DNA of 54,672 nt from Clostridia bacterium (lineage in GTDB: Bacteria > Bacillota > Clostridia > Oscillospirales > Acutalibacteraceae): positions 1 to 54,672 of the forward strand of contig JAFPLH010000061.1 of NCBI GenBank assembly GCA_017402845.1, written 5' to 3'. The translations under genes were made by a program, and so were the position numbers. The notes beneath the pieces are model-generated. The model was not told where the DNA came from and did no database searches. It was given only the letters and a program-made list of their open reading frames with translations. Numbering within the stretch: the first letter of the stretch is position 1; every line of letters begins with the position of its first letter. Positions 7,879 through 16,444 of the stretch are shown in pieces.

Positions 7879-8508
7879 TTATTCTGCATTTGCAAGAATT
7901 CTTAATACCGTCTGAGCCTGATGAGCTGCACAAAGCATTACACGAGGGGCAAACAATCCGTTTGTACTGTCAACGTCGCTTACACCGTCGCCGCACAAAT
8001 AAAAGTGCTTCGTGACTCTGCGTGTTGTTATCAGGTTAGGACTGCCGATACCTGCCATTCCCGATGCTGCAACTAAATACTTATCAGGATATTTCTCTGA
8101 TACAGCATTTACAAGAACAGACTTTTCAGACGCCTTATCAAAAGCCTCGCATATAATATCAGCTTCACCGACAATATCAGATATATTTTCTTCTGTGATC
8201 TTTGTTATATGCTCCTCTATTTCGATATAAGGTGATATTTCCTGCAAATTCTGTTTCAATGCATTTGCCTTGTACTCGCCTATCTGATTTGCCTTATATT
8301 GCTGACGATGTAAATTTGTAATATCCACTTTATCAAAATCGGCAATTATGAGCTTGCCTATTCCTGCACGTGCAAGAGAAACAGCAATATTTGATCCTAA
8401 ACCACCCAATCCGCAAACAGCAACAACTGCGTCTGCAAAAAGCTTTTGCAGCTCTTTGCCGTGTCTTTCTTCAAAGGCTTTTTGCAGTTCTTCTTTTGTC
8501 GGGATCAA
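7879..8508 (-). CDS. thiF: ThiS adenylyltransferase ThiF (TTG start)
   Basis: ThiF adenylates the C-terminus of the sulfur carrier ThiS; it is an E1-like enzyme. The 209 residues show the nucleotide loop [12 protein letters not shown], the [17 protein letters not shown] motif, a cross-strand AFDKASEK region and [20 protein letters not shown]. CxxC zinc motifs of longer ThiF/MoeB proteins are absent, as in the short anaerobe form. The start is set to TTG 8506-8508: it is one base after the thiS stop and 7 bases after GGAGGT (8516-8521). That ribosome-binding site is written by the Gly-Gly codons of thiS, so translation of the pair is coupled. Confidence 0.9.
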   Translation of the reverse strand: MIPTKEELQKAFEERHGKELQKLFADAVVAVCGLGGLGSNIAVSLARAGIGKLIIADFDKVDITNLHRQQYKANQIGEYKANALKQNLQEISPYIEIEEHITKITEENISDIVGEADIICEAFDKASEKSVLVNAVSEKYPDKYLVAASGMAGIGSPNLITTRRVTKHFYLCGDGVSDVDSTNGLFAPRVMLCAAHQAQTVLRILANAE

Positions 8509-8509
8509 A

Positions 8510-8704
8510 TCAGCCACCTCCAACAAAGTTTACTATCTCAACAACGTCACCGTCGTTAAGTACGGTTTTATCGTATAAGCTTTTTGGTACTATTTCTTCG
8601 TTGATCTCAACAGCTATTGTTTTCGTATCATAATCTGCTTGTCTGAGATAATCAGAGAGTATCGTTGAGCTTATATCAAATTGAGTTCCGTTTATTTTTA
8701 CCAT
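8510..8704 (-). CDS. thiS: Sulfur carrier protein ThiS
   Basis: ThiS is a ubiquitin-fold carrier whose C-terminal glycine is thiocarboxylated to feed sulfur to ThiG. The 64-residue protein starts MVKINGTQFD, has the DGDVVEIVNFVGGG ending with the required terminal Gly-Gly, and fits the family length. ATG 8702-8704 follows AAGGAGGG, 7 bases away. It is the first gene behind the TPP riboswitch and its terminator. Confidence 0.93.
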   Translation of the reverse strand: MVKINGTQFDISSTILSDYLRQADYDTKTIAVEINEEIVPKSLYDKTVLNDGDVVEIVNFVGGG

Positions 8705-8721
8705 ATATTTCCCTCCTTGCC

Positions 8722-8750
8722 AATAAAAAAAGCCGCCCTGAGGCAGCATT
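8722..8750 (-). terminator. Intrinsic terminator of the TPP riboswitch
   Basis: Minus strand GCTGCC-TCAG-GGCGGC forms a short GC-rich hairpin followed by seven T. It lies between the TPP aptamer and the thiS ribosome-binding site, the usual place of the expression platform, so control is probably by transcription termination. Confidence 0.8.
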
Positions 8751-8792
8751 ACTAAAAATATGTACGTTTCTCAACATACTCATTATTTTTAT

Positions 8793-8872
8793 TTGCTCCC
8801 TACGTTGGCATTATCCAAATCAGGTAATCGGTCGAAGGTTCACCTTCCTCTCAGCCCGTACACAAGCTCCCG
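8793..8872 (-). promoter_or_regulatory. TPP riboswitch (THI element)
   Basis: Read on the minus strand, the leader contains CTGAGAGG, then ACCTGATTTGGATAATGCCA and ACGTAGGGA. These are the conserved pyrimidine- and pyrophosphate-sensing parts of the TPP aptamer in the right order. Binding of thiamine pyrophosphate should favour the terminator at 8722-8750 and switch off thiS-F-G-H-tenI-E-D-C. Confidence 0.95.
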
Positions 8873-8880
8873 TCTACTCT

Positions 8881-8908
8881 ATTATACTCTTTCGACAAAA
8901 AAAGTCAA
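8881..8908 (-). promoter_or_regulatory. Promoter of the thi operon
   Basis: Minus strand TTGACT (8903-8908), 16-base spacer, TATAAT (8881-8886). The start point would fall about 8 bases before the TPP aptamer. Confidence 0.75.
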
Positions 8909-8917
8909 GAATAATAT

Positions 8918-8937
8918 TAAGGAACCACTGAATAAAT
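8918..8937. repeat. Solo end of miniature element family A
   Basis: TAAGGAACCACTGAATAAAT is identical to the left terminus of the family A copy at 40703. No second end is visible nearby, so this is a remnant. Nothing else is recognised between 8938 and the promoter at 9040. Confidence 0.5.
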
Positions 8938-9039
8938 GTTTATTGATCTTCATATACAAATAAAAGTAATAAACTGTTTCTTAGTCAACAGGCGTATAAT
9001 GCCGCTGTTTCTTGATTTATTTCTGTTTATGTTTATATA

Positions 9040-9068
9040 TTGACTTTAGTTTACAAAAACGTTATAAT
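9040..9068 (+). promoter_or_regulatory. Promoter of the polysaccharide deacetylase gene
   Basis: TTGACT (9040-9045), 17-base spacer, TATAAT (9063-9068), about 36 bases before the start codon. Confidence 0.75.
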
Positions 9069-9104
9069 TTATACATATAATAAAAAAGAGAGGAGTAAAC
9101 TTTT

Positions 9105-10334
9105 TTGTCCGACAATAATTTCAAAGTACCAGATTTTTTACAAATAAAAGGTTATAAATATCGTGCCAAAATGCTGATTGCAGGTGCTGTTATTATTCTG
9201 GTAATACTAATTATCCTGATCAACATTATAAACGGTATTTCCTCGGCTATTCACAAAGCCAAGGACAATTCAACCGATACGTCAAACGATTCTGACATTG
9301 CAAGTATCGTTTCGCAAACAGAAACTGAATCAACAGCTTCAGACATACCGCAAGGAAACGAAAGCTCTGCAAGCGATACCGTATCTAAACGTACAGAAGA
9401 AAAATTTGACGCTGACGGAAAGTTAATTATTGATACAGACACACTTGACGGGAAAAAAGCAGTTGCTATTACTTTTGATGACGGTCCGGGTGAGTATACC
9501 GAAAGACTTATCCAAGGGTTAAATGAGAGAAACGCAAAAGCAACATTCTTTATGTGCGGTAACTGTGTAGAGAAATACCCTGAAGTATTGCCTCTTATGG
9601 TAAGCGGCGGTCACCAGATAGGAAACCACACATTCAATCATACTGATATTACAGGTCTGAGCGCAACCGAATTGCAGGATCAGATCTCAAGAACAGACGA
9701 ACGTATACATAATGCATGCGGACAGATTTCAACCGCTTTTCGTCCTCCGTATGGTTCACATAACGAAACCTCTGACAAGCAGATAGATAAAACTCTTACT
9801 TTGTGGTCTTTGGATACTCTCGACTGGAAAACAAGAAATGCCGAAGAAGTTCGCAAAGAAATGGTTTCTAAATGCTGGGACGGCGACATTATTCTTCTTC
9901 ACGATATTTATTCAACAAGCGTTGACGGTGCGCTTATGGCTATTGACGAGCTTCAGCAGCAGGGATATATTTTTGTTACGGTAAATGAGCTGCTCACCAG
10001 ATATGGCTATGATATTGCACTCGGTTCTGCTCATACTTCTCAGTATGCCGTATTTGAAACAAACTCACCGCTTGCCGCGCAATATAAAGAAGAAATGGAA
10101 GACGCACAAAAACGCAAAACAGCAAGCGAAGCCTCAGAAGAAGCAGCAAACGCTTTCTACACGAACGGTTCGAGTTCTTCAACAAGCACCGACAGTTCAG
10201 AAGATTACGATTATTATGAGGACACCGACAGCTCTGAAAATTACGTTAATTCTGATACAGGAAGCTCTCAGACCTATAATAATACGTCATCTTACGGCAG
10301 CTTCTATGACGATCCTTTCTGGGACGAGGAGTAA
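9105..10334 (+). CDS. Membrane-anchored polysaccharide deacetylase (NodB domain)
   Basis: This is a 409-residue NodB-family (carbohydrate esterase 4) protein, expected to remove acetyl groups from peptidoglycan or another surface glycan outside the cell. One membrane helix lies at residues 23-45, followed by a Ser/Thr/Asp-rich linker to about 110. The catalytic domain has TFDDGP (123-128), the metal histidines H175 and H179 in GNHTFNH, RPPYG (213-217), WSLDTLDW (234-241) and LLHD (264-267). After about residue 340 comes an acidic Ser/Tyr-rich tail of low complexity. The start is TTG 9105-9107, 9 bases after AGGAG, with no nearby ATG. A single-gene unit: own promoter and terminator. The substrate cannot be told from sequence. 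Confidence 0.9.
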   Translation: MSDNNFKVPDFLQIKGYKYRAKMLIAGAVIILVILIILINIINGISSAIHKAKDNSTDTSNDSDIASIVSQTETESTASDIPQGNESSASDTVSKRTEEKFDADGKLIIDTDTLDGKKAVAITFDDGPGEYTERLIQGLNERNAKATFFMCGNCVEKYPEVLPLMVSGGHQIGNHTFNHTDITGLSATELQDQISRTDERIHNACGQISTAFRPPYGSHNETSDKQIDKTLTLWSLDTLDWKTRNAEEVRKEMVSKCWDGDIILLHDIYSTSVDGALMAIDELQQQGYIFVTVNELLTRYGYDIALGSAHTSQYAVFETNSPLAAQYKEEMEDAQKRKTASEASEEAANAFYTNGSSSSTSTDSSEDYDYYEDTDSSENYVNSDTGSSQTYNNTSSYGSFYDDPFWDEE

Positions 10335-10357
10335 TAATACATCACATTTTCATACAA

Positions 10358-10400
10358 AAAAAGAAAACAAGCAAGACCGAAAATCTTGCTTGTTTTTTTA
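10358..10400. terminator. Bidirectional terminator
   Basis: AAACAAGCAAGA pairs with TCTTGCTTGTTT around CCGAAAA, with A-runs on the left and T-runs on the right. It serves the deacetylase gene on the plus strand and the convergent gene at 10414 on the minus strand. Confidence 0.85.
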
Positions 10401-10413
10401 ATATAATTAATTA

Positions 10414-11424
10414 TTAGTCAACCTTTTCCATTATAGAGCCGTTAAGCATAAAGCGTCCCTGATCGTCAAAGCTAAAATTATAAGAGAAGCTTTGTTCAGA
10501 ATCAGTTTCGTATTTTGCAAGCACCACGCCGTCCATAACAGTATACACATGATCTACAACTATTGTATTGTCGATCTCCAATATCATATGGCCGTCATCT
10601 TTAAAAGTAAAATACTCATTTACATCGGGATTTTTCCAGCGTCCATACAAACGTTCATCAAGTTTTTCGTCTTCAAACCGTTGAAGTGAGAAGTCGCCGT
10701 CACCTCTGTCCATGATGATCTCTGATTTATCTCCGTTTTCAATATACAATGTAAGCTTTCTTCCTGTAAAAATGTTGCCGCTTACTGTATAATTGTAGTT
10801 TCCGTAAAGAAGCGGAGTAGTCTGATAATATACTCCTGCTGATATCATTGAATCTTTTCCGGAATTCATTATCTGATAAGGTCCTTTTACCGACATAGAA
10901 CCCAAAGTCACGGTACATACTCCGTCATCATCAAAGCTGTAACATACCCTTTGCGTGTATGTGTGGGTTTTAGGCTTGATATCAGTATCGTCCTTTGATA
11001 TAGTATCAGGGGACTCGGTATACTCTCCGGTATGTATATAATACCATGAACCGGTAATATCCCTATTAAAGAATACAGACCATACCACCGCCGTAATAAA
11101 TGTTACTATCGTTATACAAAGAACTATTATCAATTGATTGTTCTTTACTATCTTTCTTTTTCTCGGTAAGATCGGTTTTTGCTCTGTATCAGCCTTTTTT
11201 TCTTCTTCTTTCTTTAATTCTTCATTGTCATCTTTGGCGTCATTATCAACAGCGTCAGTCTTTTCTTCAACATCCTGCTTTTCTTCGGTCAATACAGGCT
11301 CTTCATTTTTGGTATCGTCCTTTTTAGCAGTATCGTCGTTTTCTTTAACCTCTTGAATTTCGGTATTATCGGTTATTACTTGCTTTACTGTATTTGTATT
11401 CTTTTTTGATTTTTTCTTCGACAA
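10414..11424 (-). CDS. Single-pass membrane protein with charged cytoplasmic tail, function unknown
   Basis: I do not recognise this 336-residue protein. Residues 1-90 are low-complexity Lys/Glu/Asp, a likely disordered cytoplasmic part. A basic RKRKIVKNN precedes one membrane helix at about 97-119. The remaining roughly 215 residues are predicted outside. They contain two repeats of a short pattern (ITGSWYYIHTGEY and LYGRWKNPDVNEYFTF) reminiscent of lipocalin-like/DUF-type beta-barrel stress proteins; this is only a resemblance. Start TTG 11422-11424 is 8 bases after AGGAGG. The layout (acidic tail, one helix, extracytoplasmic domain) is the mirror of the protein at 14536-15660. Confidence 0.75.
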   Translation of the reverse strand: MSKKKSKKNTNTVKQVITDNTEIQEVKENDDTAKKDDTKNEEPVLTEEKQDVEEKTDAVDNDAKDDNEELKKEEEKKADTEQKPILPRKRKIVKNNQLIIVLCITIVTFITAVVWSVFFNRDITGSWYYIHTGEYTESPDTISKDDTDIKPKTHTYTQRVCYSFDDDGVCTVTLGSMSVKGPYQIMNSGKDSMISAGVYYQTTPLLYGNYNYTVSGNIFTGRKLTLYIENGDKSEIIMDRGDGDFSLQRFEDEKLDERLYGRWKNPDVNEYFTFKDDGHMILEIDNTIVVDHVYTVMDGVVLAKYETDSEQSFSYNFSFDDQGRFMLNGSIMEKVD

Positions 11425-11447
11425 AGAATTTTCCTCCTGTTCGTATT

Positions 11448-11470
11448 ATTATAACAGGGCATGCTGCCCT
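11448..11470 (-). promoter_or_regulatory. Putative -10 element with adjoining palindrome (possible operator)
   Basis: Minus strand TATAAT at 11448-11453, preceded at 11456-11470 by a perfect inverted repeat AGGGCA-GCA-TGCCCT occupying the spacer position. No clear -35 is seen. It lies about 25 bases upstream of the TTG start at 11424, so it could be the promoter and operator of that gene. Confidence 0.35.
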
Positions 11471-11666
11471 TTATTAATATTGTAACTCAAAATCCTGCAA
11501 TATACAAGTAATTATTGTATTCTTTCAAAAATTTATTTTTTTTATGATAACAGCGCTGTTCGTTTTATTTACCGAAACACATCACAAATCATATCTAAAA
11601 TACATATAATAAGCTATACCGGAACATTCAGAAAGCAGCAATTCATAAAAAATTTGCTTTAATGCA
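11471..11666. other. AT-rich intergenic stretch
   Basis: No coding frame, RNA gene or clear repeat recognised between the palindrome at 11456-11470 and the promoter at 11667. Confidence 0.5.
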
Positions 11667-11695
11667 TTGTCAAATTAAAAGATTTATGGTATAGT
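11667..11695 (+). promoter_or_regulatory. Promoter of the phosphohexomutase gene
   Basis: TTGTCA (11667-11672), 17-base spacer, TATAGT (11690-11695), giving a leader of about 100 nt before ATG 11805. Confidence 0.6.
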
Positions 11696-11804
11696 TATAA
11701 TGTTTAATGATGTAATTACGTGGTTTTTGATGTACAAACCTTTTGCGTATTATTCAAAATGTGATATACGCATACATTAAAACAATATTTAGGGAGATGT
11801 GTTT

Positions 11805-13556
11805 ATGGAGTTGAAGATGCAAAAGCTTTACAATGAGTGGCTGGAAAATGCATCTGATGACAGCAGTTTAATTGATGAGCTCAACGAGATCAGAAACAAC
11901 GAAAAGGAGATTTTCGACCGTTTTTACAGAGAGCTTGAATTTGGTACTGCCGGTCTTAGAGGTATTATAGGCGCAGGCACAAACAGAATGAATATTTATA
12001 TTGTAAGAGTGACTACACAAGGACTTGCTAACTATCTTAAAAAGAATTATGATAATTCTTCTGTTTCTATTGCTTACGATTCTCGTATCAAATCTGACCT
12101 TTTTGCTTGCGAAGCTGCCCGTGTTCTTGCAGGAAACGGGATAAAAGTTTATCTTTCAAAGGAATTGCAGCCCACACCTGTGGTATCTTATGCTGTGCGT
12201 TATCATAAAAGCCATGCCGGTATTATGATAACAGCAAGTCATAATGCTGCTCAATATAACGGTTACAAGTGTTACGGTTCAGACGGCTGTCAGATGACAG
12301 ACAATGCCGCTTCAAATGTTTATAACGAAATCTTAAAGCTTGACTGCTTTAAAGATGTAAAGCTTGCTGACTTTGACGAGTCTGTAAACAGCGGTTTGAT
12401 TGAGTATTTCTCAGAGGATTTTTACGAGTCATACTTATCAAACGTTGAAGCTCAGGCTATAAATCCGGGTATCTGTAATGGTGCAGAACTTAAAGTAGTT
12501 TATACTCCGCTTAACGGCGCAGGCAATAAGCTTGTTAGAAAAATTCTCGCAAGAACAGGCGTTACCGATATTAATTTGGTAAAATGTCAGGAAGAACCCG
12601 ACGGTAATTTTCCGACTTGTCCTTATCCAAATCCCGAAACAAAAGAAGCTCTTGCAGAAGGCTTGAAGCTTTGTCAAGAGATCAAGCCCGACTTGCTTCT
12701 GGCTACTGATCCTGACAGCGACAGAGTAGGAATCGCAGTACCCGACGGAGATAATTACAGACTTATTACCGGTAACGAAACGGGTATCATGCTCTCAAAC
12801 TACATTCTTGAAAACCGCAAAGCCAACGGTACTCTTCCAGAAAATCCGATAGTTGTAAAGACTATTGTAACAAGCGTACTTATGGAGAAGGTCACCGCTA
12901 AATATGGTGCAGAGCTCAGAAACGTACTTACAGGCTTTAAGTACATAGGTGAACAGATTTTTGAGCTTGAGAAAAAAAATGAAGAAAACCGCTTTGTATT
13001 CGGCTTTGAAGAAAGCTACGGTTATCTTGCAGGAACATACGCAAGAGATAAAGACGCTGTTGTTGCTTCAATGCTTATTTGCGAAATGGCTGCATTCTAC
13101 AAAAAGCAGAACAAAACATTGGCAAATGTTATTGATGAGCTTTACGCTGAATACGGTTTCTACAACAACAAAACTCTCAGCTTTGAATTTAAAGGCGCTT
13201 CAGGTATGGAAAGAATGAAGCAGATCATGGATACTTTGCGCAACTCTAAGTCAAAAGAAATTGCAGGCTACAAAATAGTAAAGCATGCCGATTATCTTAA
13301 CTCGTTTGAAAAGAACTTTGAAACAGGTGAAGAAAAAACGATCTATCTGCCTAAATCAAATGTTCTCTCCTACTCTCTCGAAGGCGGAAACGCTGTTATA
13401 GTAAGACCTTCCGGTACAGAACCAAAGATTAAGATCTACTTTACGGGTGTAGGCAACAGCAAAGAGGAATCTGTACAGGTTACTGATAAGATCATCAAAT
13501 TCGTTAAAAATTCTCCTGATTTTTTCCCTCCTGAGCAGCAGGAAAACAATATTTAA
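11805..13556 (+). CDS. pgcA: Phospho-sugar mutase (phosphoglucomutase/phosphomannomutase family)
   Basis: This 583-residue alpha-D-phosphohexomutase probably interconverts glucose 1- and 6-phosphate, linking glycolysis with glycogen and cell-envelope precursors. Domain signs in order: FGTAGLRGIIGAGTNRMN at the N-terminus, active-site serine loop TASHNAAQYNGYK (serine near residue 145), metal loop ATDPDSDRVG, sugar-binding GFEESYGYL, and phosphate-binding RPSGTEPKIKIY near the end. The length matches the long PgcA-type rather than the 450-residue GlmM type. ATG 11805 lies 8 bases after AGGGAG; the GTG at 11799 is too close to it. It stands alone between promoter and terminator. Substrate preference is inferred. 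Confidence 0.92.
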   Translation: MELKMQKLYNEWLENASDDSSLIDELNEIRNNEKEIFDRFYRELEFGTAGLRGIIGAGTNRMNIYIVRVTTQGLANYLKKNYDNSSVSIAYDSRIKSDLFACEAARVLAGNGIKVYLSKELQPTPVVSYAVRYHKSHAGIMITASHNAAQYNGYKCYGSDGCQMTDNAASNVYNEILKLDCFKDVKLADFDESVNSGLIEYFSEDFYESYLSNVEAQAINPGICNGAELKVVYTPLNGAGNKLVRKILARTGVTDINLVKCQEEPDGNFPTCPYPNPETKEALAEGLKLCQEIKPDLLLATDPDSDRVGIAVPDGDNYRLITGNETGIMLSNYILENRKANGTLPENPIVVKTIVTSVLMEKVTAKYGAELRNVLTGFKYIGEQIFELEKKNEENRFVFGFEESYGYLAGTYARDKDAVVASMLICEMAAFYKKQNKTLANVIDELYAEYGFYNNKTLSFEFKGASGMERMKQIMDTLRNSKSKEIAGYKIVKHADYLNSFEKNFETGEEKTIYLPKSNVLSYSLEGGNAVIVRPSGTEPKIKIYFTGVGNSKEESVQVTDKIIKFVKNSPDFFPPEQQENNI

Positions 13557-13578
13557 AACAATTTATATCCACTAAATA

Positions 13579-13626
13579 ACACACAGCCGCAGATACACTT
13601 TACTATTTGCGGCTGTGTGTTCTATT
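13579..13626 (+). terminator. Terminator after the phosphohexomutase gene
   Basis: ACACACAGCCGCA pairs with TGCGGCTGTGTGT around a 17-base loop, followed by TCTATTTTAT. Its T-tract is imperfect. It runs into the end of the apbE remnant on the other strand. Confidence 0.7.
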
Positions 13627-14449
13627 TTATCTTTGAACATAAAAAATCTTCGTTTACAGAAATTGAATTCTCTAATCCCTGCGAATAACTTATTTTGTTA
13701 TCACTATCAAGAATAATATAATCAAAATCCTTGTGAGCATTATAATACTCTATCGCTTTTTCCTCGCCCATTACATACAGCGCCGTTGACAATGCGTCTG
13801 CATACGCTGCGTTACTGCAAATAACCGTGTAAAATATCGTTGATCGGCAGCAGATGTTACAACCGCTGTTTCTCCAAGCTCCAGTATCGCATAATTTTCT
13901 TGACTATAAGGGTATTTTACTCCTATTCTCCAGTTATCTCCGTTTTTGCTGCCGATAGTCAGAACGTTTCCGCCAAAAGACAAAACTGCGCTTTCTACTC
14001 CGTTTTCCTTCATCAGCAAGCGGATATCTTCCGAAATATAACCTTTTGCGACTGCTCCAAGTTCTATCTGAGTACCTTTTGGAACAAAAACGCTCAGATC
14101 ATCGTCATTCAGTTTTATTATTGAAAAGTCCACATAATTTAAGGCTTGATCTATTTCTGCCTATGACCGTTGGTTCTCCGTTTGAACTGTTTATCTTTGT
14201 GATCTCACTGTCTTTTACGGTTGCTGACATTTTGTGTTCAAGCTCTTTTATTCTCTGTTCGGATAATCGGGAAATTTCCTCTCCCCTGCTGTCATATATC
14301 GTAAGGTCAATAATTGTATCTAATGCGAATATCTGTGTTCTGAACGGCTCCTCTGATCGAACAAAGATTTTATCACAGCCGCACATATAAGCACTTATAG
14401 CAAGAAAAATCAGTACCAACGAAAATATTATTTTCTTGTTCATATACAA
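13622..14449 (-). pseudogene. apbE: Degraded apbE (FAD:protein FMN transferase lipoprotein)
   Basis: ApbE flavinylates extracytoplasmic proteins such as Rnf/Nqr subunits. Three fragments in different frames are recognisable. First, a signal peptide with MCGC lipobox and FALDTIIDLTIYD...KINSSNGEPTVI (14449 to about 14165). Second, AEIDQALNYVDFSIIKL, QIELGAVAKGYI, AVLSFGGNVLTIG, NWRIGVKYP and AVVTSAADQRYF (about 14160 to 13829). Third, NAAYADALSTALYVMG to a TAG stop at 13622-13624. Between first and second the TDGAFD-type middle is missing; between second and third the YHHIIDPKTG-type segment is missing. Both gaps also shift the frame. Without these conserved parts the protein should be inactive. 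A terminator hairpin lies upstream at 14472-14505. Confidence 0.82.
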
Positions 14450-14471
14450 ACCTGCCTTTCAAGGCTAAAAT

Positions 14472-14505
14472 AATGTTCCCTTGCATAATATCAAGGGAAC
14501 ACTTT
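14472..14505 (-). terminator. Terminator between the 14536 gene and the apbE remnant
   Basis: Minus strand TGTTCCCTTG pairs with CAAGGGAACA around ATATTATG, followed by TTATTTTA. The tract is modest but the 10-bp stem is perfect. Confidence 0.6.
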
Positions 14506-14535
14506 TTCAGGGCACTTCTGAAAGTCTGCCCCTTA

Positions 14536-15660
14536 TCACTTAAACAAACCTTTTTTCTTTTTGACTGTTTTATTTCTCTCGTCACGCCGTCTTTGACGTG
14601 CCTCTGCGCTGTCGTCAAAATTCGCTATTGCCTCGTCAAGATCAATGTCATATATTTCTTCTTCGGGTTCATCAGCTTTATCATTATTTGCGTCGGAATG
14701 CTCCTGTTGTGTGCTTGTTTTTGTATTTTGCGGTTCTTCTGTTTTGGCGATAGTCTTTTCTGTTTCGGAATTCACCGCATTTTCACTCTCGGCTGAGTTT
14801 GTATCAGTTTTTGCTTCTTCGCTGGTGGTATCGGTTTTCTCGTCAGTTTTGTCTGATGATTTCTCCTCTGTATCAGCCTGTTTTATTTTCTGTTTATTCT
14901 CGTGTTTTTCTTTTGCGGATATTATCTTAGCAATTATCACTTTTGCTTTTTCTTCGTTGAGCTTATATATCACCAGAACCACAAAGCCCGCTGCTATCAT
15001 ACAAAACGAAAAAATAAGTGTACCGCCTATTTTGGGTATTGTACGCTCGACATCAGTATTCGAAAAAGTAATGCTTGTAACAACTGTTTTTAAAAGCTCT
15101 GTTTCTGCATTATTCAGACGATCGTTATAAGAAGTTATCTTTACGGTAATAAGCTTGCTGTTTAATACCGTGGTATACTCGTATGAGTACAAAACGACAT
15201 CAGAAAGCTTTGTGTTTCTTACAACACCTGCATATTTTATTGAGTTTATCTCTTTTTCTGTTACCTCAAATACATCGCTCTCGCTGCGTATGGTATCATA
15301 AAATGCGTTGAGCTTTTTTTCGGAAAGCTTGTTGAGATTCTTTATACCTTCGCTGTTATCGCTGACCTTTACTTCAAGCTTGTATGATTTATCAGAAGAT
15401 CTGCCCAAGAGATAATCTCCGTTTTCTCTCATTTCGCTCATAGTCTGAATATAATCCCAGCCGCCCTTATCTTTATTAAAGAGGTCGTCATTCTCTCTGA
15501 TTCCCTGAGTTGCCGCAACTATATTATCCGGCAGCTCGATAGTCATTTCTGCTTCGGGAATATAATATGTATTGCTCTCTGCATAACACACCAATAATGT
15601 ATATATAATAAACAAAACAACTGCTGCTGAATATGCCGCTGCTTTTCCAAGTTTTTTCAA
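14536..15660 (-). CDS. Membrane protein with extracytoplasmic domain and charged cytoplasmic tail, function unknown
   Basis: I do not recognise a named family. The 374-residue protein starts at TTG 15658-15660, 7 bases after GGAGG; longer in-frame starts upstream lack a site. It has a membrane helix or signal at residues 9-27, then an outside domain of about 170 residues with MTIELPDNIVAA and VVTSITFSNTD, a pattern seen in PsbP/lipoprotein-like domains that monitor the cell surface. A second helix follows near residues 200-225 (LIFSFCMIAAGFVVLVIY). The rest is a Glu/Asp/Ser/Thr-rich tail ending in lysines and arginines. It is next to the 15725 gene with 64 bases between, in the same direction as the permease pair. 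Confidence 0.75.
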   Translation of the reverse strand: MKKLGKAAAYSAAVVLFIIYTLLVCYAESNTYYIPEAEMTIELPDNIVAATQGIRENDDLFNKDKGGWDYIQTMSEMRENGDYLLGRSSDKSYKLEVKVSDNSEGIKNLNKLSEKKLNAFYDTIRSESDVFEVTEKEINSIKYAGVVRNTKLSDVVLYSYEYTTVLNSKLITVKITSYNDRLNNAETELLKTVVTSITFSNTDVERTIPKIGGTLIFSFCMIAAGFVVLVIYKLNEEKAKVIIAKIISAKEKHENKQKIKQADTEEKSSDKTDEKTDTTSEEAKTDTNSAESENAVNSETEKTIAKTEEPQNTKTSTQQEHSDANNDKADEPEEEIYDIDLDEAIANFDDSAEARQRRRDERNKTVKKKKGLFK

Positions 15661-15724
15661 ACTAAATACCTCCCTCAATACTACTCCTTTAATTATACCT
15701 CTTTTTACAATTATTTGCAACAGT

Positions 15725-16435
15725 CTAAATAATAATTACTCCGCCAACGTCAAACAACGGTTTATTTGTCAGCGACTCAACTTTAACATTTCGTTCAGTA
15801 CAAAACGAAATAATACTTTCGCTGTCGGGGTGTGTATCAATATCCCCTGTGAATACGATAGTATTATTATCGGGCTTAAAGCTGCAACCGCCGATAAAAC
15901 CGTAGTATCTCTCGCACAAGTCAATATGTCCGGGCGTTATTTTAAGGCAGTTTATATTATTCATTACTGCCGCTTTGTATATTGATTCGTCTGCTGTAAT
16001 AACAGAGTTATCGTCTACCACGGCAGTACAGCATTTTGCATAGCCCTGCTTTACGTTTATGAGATTGTACCCGTCAAGCAGACGTTTTACCGCACCGTCT
16101 GCATGCTTAAAATCGGCTATTGCATTGTGTCCTGCTATCAATACATTCAGCTTTACACATTCGGGATATTTAAAGCTTACTATCTCGTTATCAGTATAAA
16201 CGACCTTTCGATCACTCAGCAAAGGTAATACACGGCTGTTAAATGATGTATTATTTTTAAGCAGTACGACCGTATTATTTACCGTCAATATCTGCATATC
16301 TGCATGTGTGCTTTCGGGATTTTCGTTCAGTCCTTTATACGGCTCAACCTGAACGGGAATTAGCGAGTATTTCTCAAGCGCATTTATTATTTCTTCGTTA
16401 ATGCAGGATACGGCAGCATATCTTTTTTTATTCAT
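15725..16435 (-). CDS. Hypothetical protein, possible amidinotransferase-like (GME) fold (DUF6873-like)
   Basis: The 236-residue soluble protein has no signal peptide. Segments such as ADMQILTVNNTVVLL, VVYTDNEIVSFKYPECVKLN, NLINVKQGYAKCCTAVVDDNSVITADESI, GGCSFKPDNNTIVFTGDIDTHPD and LFDVGGVIII suggest the pseudo-symmetric GME fold used by dimethylargininase-type proteins. I recall a DUF6873 family of this description but cannot check it. No complete Cys/His/Asp catalytic set is obvious. It starts 10 bases after the permease stop and probably belongs to the same operon. Confidence 0.6.
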   Translation of the reverse strand: MNKKRYAAVSCINEEIINALEKYSLIPVQVEPYKGLNENPESTHADMQILTVNNTVVLLKNNTSFNSRVLPLLSDRKVVYTDNEIVSFKYPECVKLNVLIAGHNAIADFKHADGAVKRLLDGYNLINVKQGYAKCCTAVVDDNSVITADESIYKAAVMNNINCLKITPGHIDLCERYYGFIGGCSFKPDNNTIVFTGDIDTHPDSESIISFCTERNVKVESLTNKPLFDVGGVIII

Positions 16436-16444
16436 GTCATTTTG

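Noticed and set aside
13771..14133. A separate 120-residue gene beginning MDFSIIKLNDD
   Set aside because: It is the middle frame of the broken apbE; the GTG used as start is an internal valine codon.
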